Under the pieces are notes generated by a model that worked only from the letters and a program-made list of their open reading frames with translations, did not search any database and had not been told where the DNA came from. The translations under genes and the position numbers were made by a program. Positions 16,628-25,393 of a stretch of DNA of 64,000 nt are shown here, piece by piece (within the stretch, counting starts at the first letter, position 1; each line of letters starts with the position of its first letter). Source of the stretch: an uncultured Oscillospiraceae bacterium. Lineage in GTDB: Bacteria; Bacillota; Clostridia; Oscillospirales; Oscillospiraceae. Location: positions 1 through 64,000 of the forward strand of contig CANROF010000005.1 in the NCBI GenBank assembly GCA_947632155.1, in the 5' to 3' direction.

Positions 16628-18139
16628 TTATTTTTTCCCGCCGCTGACGGTGTTCTCCTTGAGGATCACGTCGTGGGCGCCGCCCTCGACGATGCTGGTG
16701 GCGGAGACGAGGGTGAGCTTGGCCTTTTGCTGGAGCTCCGGGATGGTGACGGCGCCGCAGTTGCACATGGTGTGCTTGACCTTACTGAGGGTCAGGGCCA
16801 CGTTGTCGTGCAAGGAGCCGGCGTAGGGGACGTAGGAGTCCACGCCCTCCTCAAAGGCCATGCCCTCCTTGCCGCCCAGGTCGTAGCGCTGCCAGTTGCG
16901 GGCCCGGGAGCTGCCCTCGCCCCAGTACTCCTTCATGTAGTTGCCGCCGATGCTGACGCGGCGGGAGGGGGACTCGTCAAACCGGGCGAAGTACCGGCCC
17001 AGCATCAGGAAATCCGCGCCCATGGCTAAAGCCAGGGTGAAGTGGTAGTCGTGGACGATGCCGCCGTCGGAGCAGACGGGGACGTAGACGCCCGTCTCCT
17101 TTAAGTACCGGTCCCGCTCCTGGCACACGTCGATGAGGGCCGTGGCCTGGCCGCGGCCGATGCCCTTCTGCTCGCGGGTGATGCAGATGGAGCCGCCGCC
17201 GATGCCCACCTTCACGAAATCCGCCCCGGCCTCGGCAAGGAAGCGGAAGCCCTCGGCGTCCACCACGTTGCCGGCGCCCACCTTGACGGTATCGCCGTAG
17301 TGCTCGCGGATCCAGTTGATGGTCATGCGCTGCCACTCGGAGAAGCCCTCGGAGGAGTCGATGCACAGCACGTCCACCCCGGCGTCCACTAAGGCGGGGA
17401 CGCGCTGTGCGTAGTCCCGGGTGTTGATGCCGGCGCCCACCACGTACTTCTTCCCGGCGTCCAGGAGCTCTAAGGGGTTTTCCTTGTGGGAGTCGTAGTC
17501 CTTGCGGAAGACGAGGTACATAAGGCCGCCGTTGTCGTCCACGATGGGCAGGGTGTTGACCTTGTGGTCCCAGATGATGTCGTTGGCCTCCTTGAGGGTG
17601 GTGGAGGCGGGGGCGGTGACCAGCTTGTCCAGGGGCGTCATGAAGCTCTCCACCGTCTCCAGGCCCGTCATGCGGGAAAGGCGGTAGTCGCGGCGGGTGA
17701 CCACGCCCAGGAGCTTCCCGTTGGGGCCGCCGTCCTCGGTGACGGCCACGGTGGAGTGGCCGGTGCGGTCCACGATCTCCAGAAGCTCATTGAGGGTGGC
17801 GGTGGGCTTGACGTTGGAGTCGGAGATGACGAAGCCCGCCTTATACGCCTTGGCGCGGGCCACCATGGCGGCCTGGTCCTCCACGGTCTGGGAGCCGTAG
17901 ATGAAGCTGACGCCGCCCTCCCGGGCCAGGGCCACGGCCATCTTGTCGTCGGAGACGGCCTGCATGATGGCGGAGGTCATGGGGATGTTCATGGAGATGG
18001 CGGGCTCCTCGCCCACCTTGTATTTCACCAAGGGCGTGCGGAGGCTCACGTTGTCGGGGATGCAGTTGGGACCGGAGTAGCCGGGCACAAGAAGGTACTC
18101 GCTGAAGGTGCGCGAAGGTTCCGGATAGATGTAAGCCAT
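16628..18139 (-). CDS. guaB: IMP dehydrogenase of the Tritrichomonas foetus-like type
   Basis: 503 residues, oxidising IMP to XMP with NAD+, the committed step to GMP. Two CBS domains (about 100-220) interrupt the TIM barrel. The active loop is [19 protein letters not shown] with the catalytic Cys, and the flap is [20 protein letters not shown] with the Arg-Tyr pair. The typical bacterial loop reads GIGPGSICTTR. This sequence, flap, C-terminal MCNCGA and total length are instead those I recall for the IMPDH of the parasite Tritrichomonas foetus. A strong promoter lies upstream and a terminator downstream, so it is monocistronic. Confidence 0.93.
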   Translation of the reverse strand: MAYIYPEPSRTFSEYLLVPGYSGPNCIPDNVSLRTPLVKYKVGEEPAISMNIPMTSAIMQAVSDDKMAVALAREGGVSFIYGSQTVEDQAAMVARAKAYKAGFVISDSNVKPTATLNELLEIVDRTGHSTVAVTEDGGPNGKLLGVVTRRDYRLSRMTGLETVESFMTPLDKLVTAPASTTLKEANDIIWDHKVNTLPIVDDNGGLMYLVFRKDYDSHKENPLELLDAGKKYVVGAGINTRDYAQRVPALVDAGVDVLCIDSSEGFSEWQRMTINWIREHYGDTVKVGAGNVVDAEGFRFLAEAGADFVKVGIGGGSICITREQKGIGRGQATALIDVCQERDRYLKETGVYVPVCSDGGIVHDYHFTLALAMGADFLMLGRYFARFDESPSRRVSIGGNYMKEYWGEGSSRARNWQRYDLGGKEGMAFEEGVDSYVPYAGSLHDNVALTLSKVKHTMCNCGAVTIPELQQKAKLTLVSATSIVEGGAHDVILKENTVSGGKK

Positions 18140-18179
18140 AGATTATCCTCCCTCAAAAAATAAGTAGTAATTTGTCCGT

Positions 18180-18208
18180 ATGTTACCATCTTAAGCTGGG
18201 TGTGTCAA
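18180..18208 (-). promoter_or_regulatory. Promoter of guaB
   Basis: TTGACA, 17 bases, TAACAT on the minus strand; overlaps the stop codon of the glycosylase gene. No purine riboswitch motif is visible in the short leader. Confidence 0.75.
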
Positions 18209-19017
18209 GGGTTTTCCCGCTGATAATAGAACATGTATTGCTGGGCAAGTCCGGCGTTTTCGCCGAAAACCGCGGGGTCGAAGCTCTGGGGGTAGTGCTG
18301 GGCTATGGCCTTTCTCATCCAGACGTCCACGGGGAAGGCCGCGCCTATGCGCAGGGAGAAGAGGATGACGCAGTTTGCAACCTTCTCCCCGATCCCGGGC
18401 AGCGCCATGAGGGCCCTTTTCGCCGTCACAAGGTCCGTTTTTGAAAGGGCCTCCAGGTCCAGCGCCCCGGAATCCACGGCCCGGGCCGCCGAGAGTATGT
18501 ACTGCGCCCGGTAGCCGCAGCGGACGGGCGCCAGGTCCCCCTCCGAGAGGGGCGCAAGACGGGACGCGCCTGGAAAGGTGAAATACTCCCGGCCCTCCAG
18601 CTCCGTCTCATCCCCGAAGGCGCGGCAAAGGCTCTCCACGATCTTTTTAATGCGGGGGATGTTGTTGCACTGGCTTATGATAAAGGAGCAGAGCGTCTCC
18701 CACCTGTCCTGGTTGAGGATCCGGATGCCCGCGCCGAAGTCCGAGGCGGCGCGCATATACTCGTCCACGCACACCTTTTCCCGGAGGCTCCGGTAGTCCC
18801 GGTCAAGGTCGAAATAGCCCCGCCAGAGGCTTTGCGCGCCGTCCCCCGTGCCGGTGATGAGGATCCGCTCCCCCACCCGGCGGACGCGGGCGGCCCGTCC
18901 CAGGGCCACGCCGGTGTAGCCGCCGTCGGGGTCCTCCTTCCAGCGGAAGCACTGGCCGCACCCGAAGATCTTTTTGAGGTCAAAGTCGTCGGAGGTCACA
19001 AGCTCGACTTCCTCCAT
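18205..19017 (-). CDS. 8-oxoguanine / 3-methyladenine-type DNA glycosylase (HhH-GPD)
   Basis: 270-residue base-excision repair enzyme resembling the OGG1 group: an N-terminal OGG_N-like domain (FDLKKIFGCGQCFRWKE) followed by the helix-hairpin-helix GPD domain. The hairpin is LMALPGIGEKVANCVILF, and the catalytic aspartate follows in GAAFPVDVWMRKAIAQHYP. The lysine expected for a bifunctional OGG1 is compatible with the K of PGIGEK region (KVANC). I start at the ATG of MEEVEL, which has AAGGGG 7 bases upstream; a TTG six codons earlier is less likely. Monocistronic, ending within the guaB promoter. Confidence 0.88.
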   Translation of the reverse strand: MEEVELVTSDDFDLKKIFGCGQCFRWKEDPDGGYTGVALGRAARVRRVGERILITGTGDGAQSLWRGYFDLDRDYRSLREKVCVDEYMRAASDFGAGIRILNQDRWETLCSFIISQCNNIPRIKKIVESLCRAFGDETELEGREYFTFPGASRLAPLSEGDLAPVRCGYRAQYILSAARAVDSGALDLEALSKTDLVTAKRALMALPGIGEKVANCVILFSLRIGAAFPVDVWMRKAIAQHYPQSFDPAVFGENAGLAQQYMFYYQRENP

Positions 19018-19190
19018 TTTGCCGCCCCTTTTCAATGTTTATGGACATTATACCAGCCGGGGCGTTTCAAGTAAATCCTCAAAAAAACGAAAAAATTTGC
19101 CAATCCCGCGTTTTTTTCGTCCCCATGAATTTTTGCCCGCTAACGTGGGAAATTAACTCGGTAAATGAACGATAAAGCGGGGATGAAAAT

Positions 19191-20207
19191 ATGGCAATCA
19201 AGCTTGCTGGAAAGCAGACCTTCGTCCTTCAGGCTCCCCCCTCCTTCGCCGGCCACGCCTGCATCGTGGGCAAGAAGGAGGGCGAGGGGCCCTTGAGGGA
19301 CAGCTTCGACCTCATAAGCGCGGACCCGTTCCTCGGCGAGAAGAGCTGGGAGCGGGCGGAGAGCGCCCTGGTGAAAAAAGCCGTCGGCGCGGCCCTGGAC
19401 AAGGCGTCCAAGTCCTTTTCCGACGTAAACTGCGTATTTTGCGGGGACCTTCTCAATCAGTGTACCGGCACCAGCTTCGGCGTCCGGGAGAGCGGCATCC
19501 CCATGTTCGGTGTCTACGGGGCCTGCTCCACCATGGCCGAGAGCCTGGCGCTGGCGGCCATGACCGTGGACGGGGGCTTTGCGGACACGGTCCTGGCGGT
19601 GACCAGCTCCCACTTCTGCTCGGCGGAGCGGCAGTTCCGCACGCCCCTGGAGTACGGCGGACAGCGCCCGCCCTCCTCCCAGTGGACGGTGACGGGCTCG
19701 GGCGCGGCGGTACTGACGGCGGAGGGCCCCGGGCCCTACGTCACCCACGTGACGCCGGGGCGCATCGTGGACAACGGCGTCACGGACGCCAACAACATGG
19801 GCGCGGCCATGGCCCCGGCGGCCTACGACACGCTGAAGGCCCACTTTGAGGACCTTGGCGTGGGCCCCGACGCCTACGACCTCATCGTCACCGGGGACCT
19901 GGGGGCCATCGGCAGCGAGATCCTGTGCGATTTCTTCGCCGCCGACGGGGTGGACCTGCGCTCAAAGCACGCCGACTGCGGGCTTCTCATCTTTGACAGG
20001 AAAAAGCAGGACGTCCACTCCGGCGGCTCCGGCTGCGGCTGCGCCGCCAGCGTGCTGTGCGGGTATCTCCTGAACGGTATGCGCGCCGGGAAGTGGCAGA
20101 GGATACTCTTCACCGCCACGGGGGCGCTGCTCTCCCCCACCACCACGATGCAGGGGGAGTCCATCCCGTCCATCGCCTGCGCGGTGGTCATATCCAATAC
20201 GAAATGA
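19191..20207 (+). CDS. spoVAD: Stage V sporulation protein AD
   Basis: 338 residues of the SpoVAD family, a thiolase-like fold protein that binds dipicolinic acid and takes part in its uptake into the forespore. Family marks are the N-terminal GKQTFVLQAPPSFAGHACIVGKKEGEGPL, GDLLNQCTGTSFGVRESGIPMFGVYGACST, and near the end GCGCAASVLCGY. It is followed 10 bases later by spoVAE. The usual order is spoVAC-spoVAD-spoVAE, but no spoVAC lies upstream here: the 155 bases before it are noncoding. Expression is expected in the forespore under sigma-G; no convincing sigma-G promoter could be picked out. Confidence 0.93.
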   Translation: MAIKLAGKQTFVLQAPPSFAGHACIVGKKEGEGPLRDSFDLISADPFLGEKSWERAESALVKKAVGAALDKASKSFSDVNCVFCGDLLNQCTGTSFGVRESGIPMFGVYGACSTMAESLALAAMTVDGGFADTVLAVTSSHFCSAERQFRTPLEYGGQRPPSSQWTVTGSGAAVLTAEGPGPYVTHVTPGRIVDNGVTDANNMGAAMAPAAYDTLKAHFEDLGVGPDAYDLIVTGDLGAIGSEILCDFFAADGVDLRSKHADCGLLIFDRKKQDVHSGGSGCGCAASVLCGYLLNGMRAGKWQRILFTATGALLSPTTTMQGESIPSIACAVVISNTK

Positions 20208-20217
20208 GGAACGAGTC

Positions 20218-20583
20218 ATGGATGTAATGATGTATATTCGCGCCTTCGCCGTGGGGGGACTGCTGTGCGCCGTGGGGCAGGTCTTAGTGGACCTGACGAA
20301 GCTCACCCCGGCCAGGATCCTGACGCTCTACGTCGTGACGGGGGTGCTGCTGGGGGCGCTGGGGCTCTATGAGCCCATCGTCAAGTGGGCCGGGGCCGGC
20401 GCCACCGTGCCCCTCACGGGCTTTGGCAACAACCTGGCCAAGGGCGTCAAAAAGGCCGTGGAGGAGCGGGGCCTCATCGGCGCCTTCACCGGCGGCTTCA
20501 CCGCCGCCGCGGGAGGCATCGGCGCCGCGGTGTTCTTCGGCTATCTCGTCAGCGTCATCTTCAAGCCGGGAGACAAAAGCTGA
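20218..20583 (+). CDS. spoVAE: Stage V sporulation protein AE
   Basis: 121-residue integral membrane protein with about four hydrophobic segments, including AVGGLLCAVGQVLVDLTKLT and ILTLYVVTGVLLGALGLYEP, and the conserved VPLTGFGNNLAKGVKKAVEERGLIGAFTGGFTAAAGGIGAAVFFGYL. It belongs to the SpoVA channel involved in Ca-dipicolinate movement in sporulation and germination. The preceding GAGGAACGAGTC supplies the Shine-Dalgarno. The stop is followed almost at once by copy B of the four-hairpin repeat. Confidence 0.93.
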   Translation: MDVMMYIRAFAVGGLLCAVGQVLVDLTKLTPARILTLYVVTGVLLGALGLYEPIVKWAGAGATVPLTGFGNNLAKGVKKAVEERGLIGAFTGGFTAAAGGIGAAVFFGYLVSVIFKPGDKS

Positions 20584-20584
20584 T

Positions 20585-20842
20585 CTATCAAAAACTTAAT
20601 TTTTATATTTTTTCCAAGGACATGTGCCTTGGAAAAAATCCCTTTTGTCGCACAAGTTGGCGCCCGCAGGCGCCATGCAAGCGAGCAACCGCCGCTATGC
20701 GGCGGCTCTTAGCGAGTCGTAGTGCCCCAACGGGGCGCGCGCAGGGCGACAGCAGGGAAGTTTTCGCTGAATTTCGCAAAATTCAGCGAAAATTTCCCGC
20801 ACGTTCCCCTTGTCGGAAAAGCCCGTCAGGGCTTTTTCGACA
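20585..20842 (+). repeat. Four-hairpin dispersed repeat, copy B (expanded)
   Basis: Same order as the other copies, with hairpin 1 CCAAGGACATGTGCCTTGG, hairpin 3 TTTTCGCTGAATTT arms and hairpin 4 TGTCGGAAAAGCCC. Hairpin 2 has GTCGC/GCGAC arms like copy E and carries about 55 extra bases with internal GC-rich stems. Its last 17 bases overlap the 3' end of the ABC transporter gene on the other strand and encode its final residues and stop. Confidence 0.85.
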
Positions 20843-22496
20843 GGTTGAGGTCCGGGGTTTCCCCGGGCCTTTTGCTTTCCCGGCCCACCGCCCCGTCCCT
20901 CATGGTCAGGACCCGGTCGTACTGCCCCGTGAGCCCGTCCTTTATCCTGTGGGTGACGGTCAGGAGCGTAAGGTCTTTCATATTCAAAAGCTCACCCTCG
21001 ATCTCGTTGGCGGTGGATACGTCGATGGCCGAAACGCCCTCGTCCAAAATGAGCACGTTTACGTCGCGGATAAGCGCCCTTGCAAGCGCTATGCGCTGGC
21101 GCTCCCCGCCGGACAGCCTGGAGCCGTTTTCGCCGCACTCCCCGTCCAGCCCCCCGGGGATGTTCCCCAAAAACCTCCGGACGCCGGAAAGCCGAAGGGC
21201 GCGGTCCAGGGCCTCGCCGGAAAAGTCCTCCCCGAGGCAGATGTTGAAGCGCACGGTGTCGTTAAAAATAAAGGTGTTCTGCTGGATGACGGTGACGAGC
21301 CGCCGGAGGCTCTCCGGGTCTATATCGTGGAGCTCCGCGCCGTCATAGCGGATGGAGCCCTCATAATTTGCGTAGCAGCCGGTCAGGAGCCGTATGAGCG
21401 TGGACTTTCCGCAGCCGCTGGGGCCCAGGAGCGCCACCTTTTCGTTTTTACGGATGGTCAGATTGAGCTTTTCAAGGACCGGGACATCCTCCTTATACCG
21501 AAACGAGAGCCCCCTGACCTCCAGGGCGTTTTCGAGGCGCGTCTGCTCCGTGCCGGCAAATTCGCTCCTCTCCCCGTCGATCAGGCCCCGCAGCAGCTTT
21601 ATGTTCTCCCTGTTCCCCAAAAGCAGCGGCAGCATCTGGGCATAGACCGTCAGGCAGCTACTGAAATACCCGAAGAGCGAGACGAAGAGCACCAGCGTCC
21701 CCACGGTGATGTCCCCCCGCGCGGCCATGGTGCCGGCCGCGAAGAAGGTGACGACCCACTCGACCCTGTCCATAAAGCGCCCGATATTCTCAAGCTCCGC
21801 GATGGCCACGCCCGTCCGCTTGTCAAGGCTCGCCATGTCGGCGCTCAGTTTCAGAAACCGCCGACGGAAAACCGGCAGCGCCCCGTAGGAGGCGATGACC
21901 TCATGCCCGGCCAGAGACTCCCTGAGCTCCACGCTCATGGCGGTCTTCAGGGCCACATCCTCGGTCATGAGCCTCCCCAGCCTTTTGTTGAACATGACCG
22001 GCAGGATCATGGAAAGTCCGCCGCAAAGGACGGACATGGCCGCCAAAAGCGGGCTGTACCAAAGCATGATGCCAAGCACGACCAGGGCCGCCACGCCGTA
22101 GCTGATGAGATAAAATACAGGTCTTGTCAGATTTTGGACCACCGTTCCCGCGGTGCCGTTCACGTGGGACATATATTCCGCCGTGTCGCGCTCCGCAAAC
22201 CGGGTGACGCTCCGCTTCATAATGCCGTCGTAGAGGTCGTTGCGCAGGCTCTCCCAAAACTTGATGGTAAACCACTTTTCGCTGATGCCGTCCAGAAAAT
22301 ACCCCAACGCGATTCCCAGGACCACGATGACCGCCACCCATAAAAACTTAAGGAAGCCCGACATGTCCCCCGACACGGCAAGGTCGATCATCCGCTGCTC
22401 CAGGACGGCGGAAAGGGGCGTCAAAAGCTCGGTCAGGATGCCGAGGAGTATCGCCGCCGAGGCCAGCGCGATATGCCTTTTGAAATAGCGGAGCAT
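20826..22496 (-). CDS. ABC transporter, fused permease-ATPase (exporter type)
   Basis: 556-residue half-transporter. An N-terminal type-I exporter membrane domain with about six helices (1-300) precedes a nucleotide-binding domain with Walker A GPSGCGKST, signature LSGGERQRIALARAL and Walker B VLILDEGVSAID. The usual DEPTSALD is altered to DEGVSAID, which keeps the catalytic Glu. Its ATG overlaps the stop of the XRE regulator (TAATG), so regulator and transporter form one operon. The last six codons (…LSKKP) and stop come from the terminal hairpin of repeat copy B. The exported substrate is unknown; multidrug or peptide export is typical. Confidence 0.9.
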   Translation of the reverse strand: MLRYFKRHIALASAAILLGILTELLTPLSAVLEQRMIDLAVSGDMSGFLKFLWVAVIVVLGIALGYFLDGISEKWFTIKFWESLRNDLYDGIMKRSVTRFAERDTAEYMSHVNGTAGTVVQNLTRPVFYLISYGVAALVVLGIMLWYSPLLAAMSVLCGGLSMILPVMFNKRLGRLMTEDVALKTAMSVELRESLAGHEVIASYGALPVFRRRFLKLSADMASLDKRTGVAIAELENIGRFMDRVEWVVTFFAAGTMAARGDITVGTLVLFVSLFGYFSSCLTVYAQMLPLLLGNRENIKLLRGLIDGERSEFAGTEQTRLENALEVRGLSFRYKEDVPVLEKLNLTIRKNEKVALLGPSGCGKSTLIRLLTGCYANYEGSIRYDGAELHDIDPESLRRLVTVIQQNTFIFNDTVRFNICLGEDFSGEALDRALRLSGVRRFLGNIPGGLDGECGENGSRLSGGERQRIALARALIRDVNVLILDEGVSAIDVSTANEIEGELLNMKDLTLLTVTHRIKDGLTGQYDRVLTMRDGAVGRESKRPGETPDLNLSKKP

Positions 22497-23326
22497 TATT
22501 TCTCTCCCTTTCCGCGGGCCCTTTTGTCGCTGATGATCCGAAGGCCCTCCGTCTCCACGCAGGCGAGCCGCGCCGCCGCCAGGAGCGGCGGGACCGCCCC
22601 GTTCACGTTTACGGCGTAAGCCACGGCGTCGCCGTCCTCCGTTTCCAGCGTCAGTGCCTCCGCAAGCTTAAGCTCGGTGAATTTCCGCAGGATTCCCTCC
22701 GCCTCCCCGGGCTCCACCCCGGCGAGCTTGCAGAGCACCCCGGCGGTGCGGTGCCGGGGCTGTGCGCTGTAGAGCGCGATCAGCATTTTCAGCGCGTTTG
22801 GGGACGATAAAAGCTCAAAGAGCCTCGCCGCCTCGCCGCCGGAGGCAAGCATGTCCGCCAGGCCCCCCTCCCCGCCCCAGGCGGCGGATAAAAACGACTG
22901 TCCCTCAGACAGTATCGCCGTAATAAACCCGTCCTCAGCCAGCAGGACCGTCTCGCCGGAGCTGCCCTGGACGCTGCCAAAGTCCACGATAGACGCCACC
23001 TTGTCCAGGCACCCGTAGAGCGCCGTCTCACGCATCAGCGATACGGTCCGCTCCAGGCGCATCTCCTCCGGCAGGGAGGCGATGTATTTCCTGACCGTCT
23101 CTTCCATGTCCTCCCGCCGCGCCTCACACCGCCCGAACAGCGCGTCCACCGTCACGCCCAGCACGTCCGACAGCACCGGCAGCAGGGAGATGTCCGGCGT
23201 GCCGCCGCTCTCCCACTGGGAGACGGCGGAGCCGGTGACGCCTATCGCCTCGCCGAGCTGCCTCTGCGTGAGGCCCTTTTCTTTTCTGAATTTCACGATC
23301 TGTTCGCCGACAATGGAATAACTCAT
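22496..23326 (-). CDS. XRE-family transcriptional regulator
   Basis: 276 residues. The N-terminal helix-turn-helix is clear: IVKFRKEKGLTQRQLGEAIGVTGSAVSQWESGGTPDISLLPVLSDVLGV (about 9-57). The remaining 200 residues have no recognised domain; a middle part resembles a winged-helix (LFELLSSPNALKMLIALYSAQPRHRTAGVLCKLAGVEPGEAEGILRKFTELKL), as in ArsR-like repressors, so a second DNA-binding or sensor unit is possible. It is cotranscribed with the ABC exporter, and a perfect inverted repeat lies just upstream of its start, so autoregulation of the pair is likely. Confidence 0.85.
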   Translation of the reverse strand: MSYSIVGEQIVKFRKEKGLTQRQLGEAIGVTGSAVSQWESGGTPDISLLPVLSDVLGVTVDALFGRCEARREDMEETVRKYIASLPEEMRLERTVSLMRETALYGCLDKVASIVDFGSVQGSSGETVLLAEDGFITAILSEGQSFLSAAWGGEGGLADMLASGGEAARLFELLSSPNALKMLIALYSAQPRHRTAGVLCKLAGVEPGEAEGILRKFTELKLAEALTLETEDGDAVAYAVNVNGAVPPLLAAARLACVETEGLRIISDKRARGKGEK

Positions 23327-23347
23327 GGCGAGCCCTCCTCGAATAAG

Positions 23348-23369
23348 TTGCGCTTATATCATAGCGCAA
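23348..23369. promoter_or_regulatory. Probable operator of the XRE/ABC operon
   Basis: Perfect inverted repeat TTGCGCT-8-AGCGCAA, 22 bases upstream of the regulator start, spanning a likely minus-strand -10 (TATGAT). A further TTGCAA half-site-like sequence follows at about 23381. Confidence 0.6.
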
Positions 23370-23461
23370 GCGCCGCTTGATTGCAACGGGCGCGCTCTTA
23401 CGCAAAGTTAAGCTTCGCTTTATTCCCGCTTGCGCACCCCGGACCGCGTCAAATCTCCCCC

Positions 23462-23489
23462 TTGTATTTTCACCAGAAAATGATATACT
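23462..23489 (+). promoter_or_regulatory. Promoter of the uracil-DNA glycosylase gene
   Basis: TTGTAT, 16 bases, TATACT, 30 bases before the ATG. Confidence 0.55.
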
Positions 23490-23518
23490 GGAAAAAACAA
23501 AGGAAACGGGGTGCTTTT

Positions 23519-24088
23519 ATGACCTGGGAGGAGCTGGAGAACGCGGCGCTGGAGTGCCGGAGGTGCGCGCTTTGCGAGACGCGGACAAAGCTTGTATTCG
23601 GCGTGGGCGTCCGGGACGCGGACGTGATGCTGGTGGGCGAGGGCCCCGGCGAGAACGAGGACCTGCAGGGCGAGCCCTTCGTGGGCCGCGGCGGGCAGCT
23701 TTTGGACACCATGCTGACGCTCATCGACCTGGACCGGCGGCGGAACGTCTACATCGCCAACATCGTCAAATGCCGTCCGCCCAAAAACCGCGACCCCCTC
23801 AACACCGAGCAGGACGCCTGCATCGGGTGGCTCCGGGCGCAGATCGACCTTGTGAAGCCGAAGATCATCGTCTGCCTGGGCCGCGTGGCCGCCGGGGTGC
23901 TCATAGATCCGGCGTTCAAAATAACCCGGGAGCACGGGCAGTTTTTCGAAAAGGACGGCGTCCTCTACACCGCCATTTTCCACCCCGCGGCGCTTCTGCG
24001 GGACCCGCGCAAGCGGCCGGAGACTTTTGAGGACCTGAAGGCCCTCCAGGCGAAGATCCGGGAGATATGCCCCGGGACGTATGCCTGA
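23519..24088 (+). CDS. Uracil-DNA glycosylase, family 4 (iron-sulfur)
   Basis: 189 residues removing uracil from DNA. Family 4 marks are the N-terminal cysteine pair CRRCALC of the 4Fe-4S cluster, the uracil-pocket GEGPGENEDLQGEPFVGRGGQLLD, NIVKCRPPKNRDP, and the C-terminal FHPAALLR with catalytic-loop histidine. The ATG follows AAACGGGGTG and leaves a normal N-terminus; an upstream in-frame start at 23381 would run through promoter sequence and is rejected. The next gene, a GNAT protein, starts 36 bases after its stop and may be cotranscribed. Confidence 0.92.
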   Translation: MTWEELENAALECRRCALCETRTKLVFGVGVRDADVMLVGEGPGENEDLQGEPFVGRGGQLLDTMLTLIDLDRRRNVYIANIVKCRPPKNRDPLNTEQDACIGWLRAQIDLVKPKIIVCLGRVAAGVLIDPAFKITREHGQFFEKDGVLYTAIFHPAALLRDPRKRPETFEDLKALQAKIREICPGTYA

Positions 24089-24124
24089 GCGGCCATGGAA
24101 TTTTGGCGGATTTGAGGTAGAGCT

Positions 24125-24967
24125 ATGTCAGAGGAGCTTCGTTTTTCCGTCCCCGGCGACGAGGAGCAGCTAAAGGCGCTGTGGAAGGCCGTCTTTGGGG
24201 ATACGGATGAATACATCGACCGGTTTTTTAAGACCGTCTATACCCCCGGAACGGCCGCGGTGCTGTCGCTGGACGGCCAGATCGTCTCCGCGGCCTACAT
24301 CCTCAAGGCCGGGGACTTTGTCCGAGACGGGCGCTGGAGCCCCTGCCGGGTCATATGCGCCCACGGGACGCGCCCGGACCTCCGGCGCCGGGGCTACGGC
24401 CGCCGCGTGTTAGAGGCCGCCCGGGACGCGGCGGCCTCGGGCTTCTGCGCCGTCTGCCCGGGGACGGAGCCGCTTTTCGGCTACTTCGGGCGCTTCGGCT
24501 TTCATGACTGCTTCGCCGCCGCCGAGGAGCGCCTTACGGACGCGGGCCTCCCCCTCGCCGGCAGCGTCACCCGGGTGACGGTCCGGGGCTACGCGGCGCT
24601 GCGGGAGGAGCTTCTTCACGGGCGGACGCACATCGACTTCGACGTGAAGCTCCTGGAGTACCTGGACGCGATATGCCGGGCCTCCGGCGGAGGGCTTTAC
24701 TACATCGTCACCGGCGGGGCCAGGTGCTGCGCCGCCGTGGAGGTCCGGGACGGCGCGGCCTTTCTCTCCGAGCTCATCGCCCCGGCGGAGGTCCGGTCCG
24801 ACGCCGCGCTTTTGGCGGCCCGGTGCGTCCGGTGCCGGAGCCTCACCCTCCGCACGCCTCCCCGGGAGGGCGACCGCTCCCGCCCCTTCGCCATGCTCTC
24901 CTCCCCCGACGCCGGGTCGGATTCCCCCCTCCCCTGGTTCGGATTTTCGCTGGATGAACAAAAATAG
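24125..24967 (+). CDS. GNAT family N-acetyltransferase, long form
   Basis: 280 residues. The N-terminal half is a GNAT domain with the acetyl-CoA binding motif A CAHGTRPDLRRRGYGRRVLEAARDAAA and the following YFGRFGFHDC. The C-terminal 140 residues resemble the second domain of Eis-like two-domain acetyltransferases more than a single-domain GNAT, but I do not see a complete SCP2-like tail. The substrate is unknown. Shine-Dalgarno GAGGTAG precedes the ATG. Confidence 0.8.
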   Translation: MSEELRFSVPGDEEQLKALWKAVFGDTDEYIDRFFKTVYTPGTAAVLSLDGQIVSAAYILKAGDFVRDGRWSPCRVICAHGTRPDLRRRGYGRRVLEAARDAAASGFCAVCPGTEPLFGYFGRFGFHDCFAAAEERLTDAGLPLAGSVTRVTVRGYAALREELLHGRTHIDFDVKLLEYLDAICRASGGGLYYIVTGGARCCAAVEVRDGAAFLSELIAPAEVRSDAALLAARCVRCRSLTLRTPPREGDRSRPFAMLSSPDAGSDSPLPWFGFSLDEQK

Positions 24968-25152
24968 CAGAAATTACTTATGTGAACTGAATATTTTTTC
25001 GGATTTAATAGTTTTGAAATACTTTACTGTTTTTCTCTTAAAAACTGTAGTGTACTATAAGCATCGTTAATGATGCTTATTCACCTTTTTCATTTTATCC
25101 TCTTTTTCAAACGGTGGGAGTCGCAAGACTCCCACCACCCTTATCTAACCGC
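24968..25152. other. AT-rich gap with two hairpins
   Basis: This stretch is clearly more AT-rich than its surroundings. It holds an ATAAGCATC/GATGCTTAT hairpin (25057-25080) followed by a T-rich tract, a probable terminator for the GNAT gene, and a perfect 10-bp hairpin GGTGGGAGTC-GCAA-GACTCCCACC (25113-25136). No gene seen. Confidence 0.5.
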
Positions 25153-25184
25153 AAAAAGCCCACCGGGTCGTCCGGTGGGCTTTT
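25153..25184. terminator. Terminator hairpin, left of repeat copy C
   Basis: GCCCACCGG and CCGGTGGGC around loop GTCGT, between A and T runs. A 29-base stretch including this hairpin (25157-25185) is repeated exactly on the right side of copy C. Confidence 0.75.
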
Positions 25185-25187
25185 CAG

Positions 25188-25388
25188 TTTGTCAAAAAAC
25201 TCAATTTCAATATTTTTTCCAAGGACATGTGCCTTGGAAAAAATACCTTTTGTTTTGCGGAGTGTGCGGCCCTCCGGGCCGTGCGCGGAGCAAAACAGCA
25301 GGGAAGTTTTCGCTGAATTTCGCAAAATTCAGCGAAAATTTCCCGCACGTTCCCCTTGTCGGAAAAGCCCGTCAGGGCTTTTCCGACA
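25188..25388 (+). repeat. Four-hairpin dispersed repeat, copy C
   Basis: Complete copy starting TTTGTCAAAAAACTCAATTT and ending in a fully paired hairpin 4 (TGTCGGAAAAGCCC with GGGCTTTTCCGACA). Hairpin 2 uses GTTTTGC/GCAAAAC arms; hairpin 3 uses TTTTCGCTGAATTT arms. It is sandwiched between two identical terminator hairpins. Confidence 0.88.
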
Positions 25389-25393
25389 GGCTG

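Noticed and set aside
25057..25136. CRISPR-like repeats
   Set aside because: The hairpins here and elsewhere are single or dispersed palindromes without regular spacers; no cas genes occur in the window.
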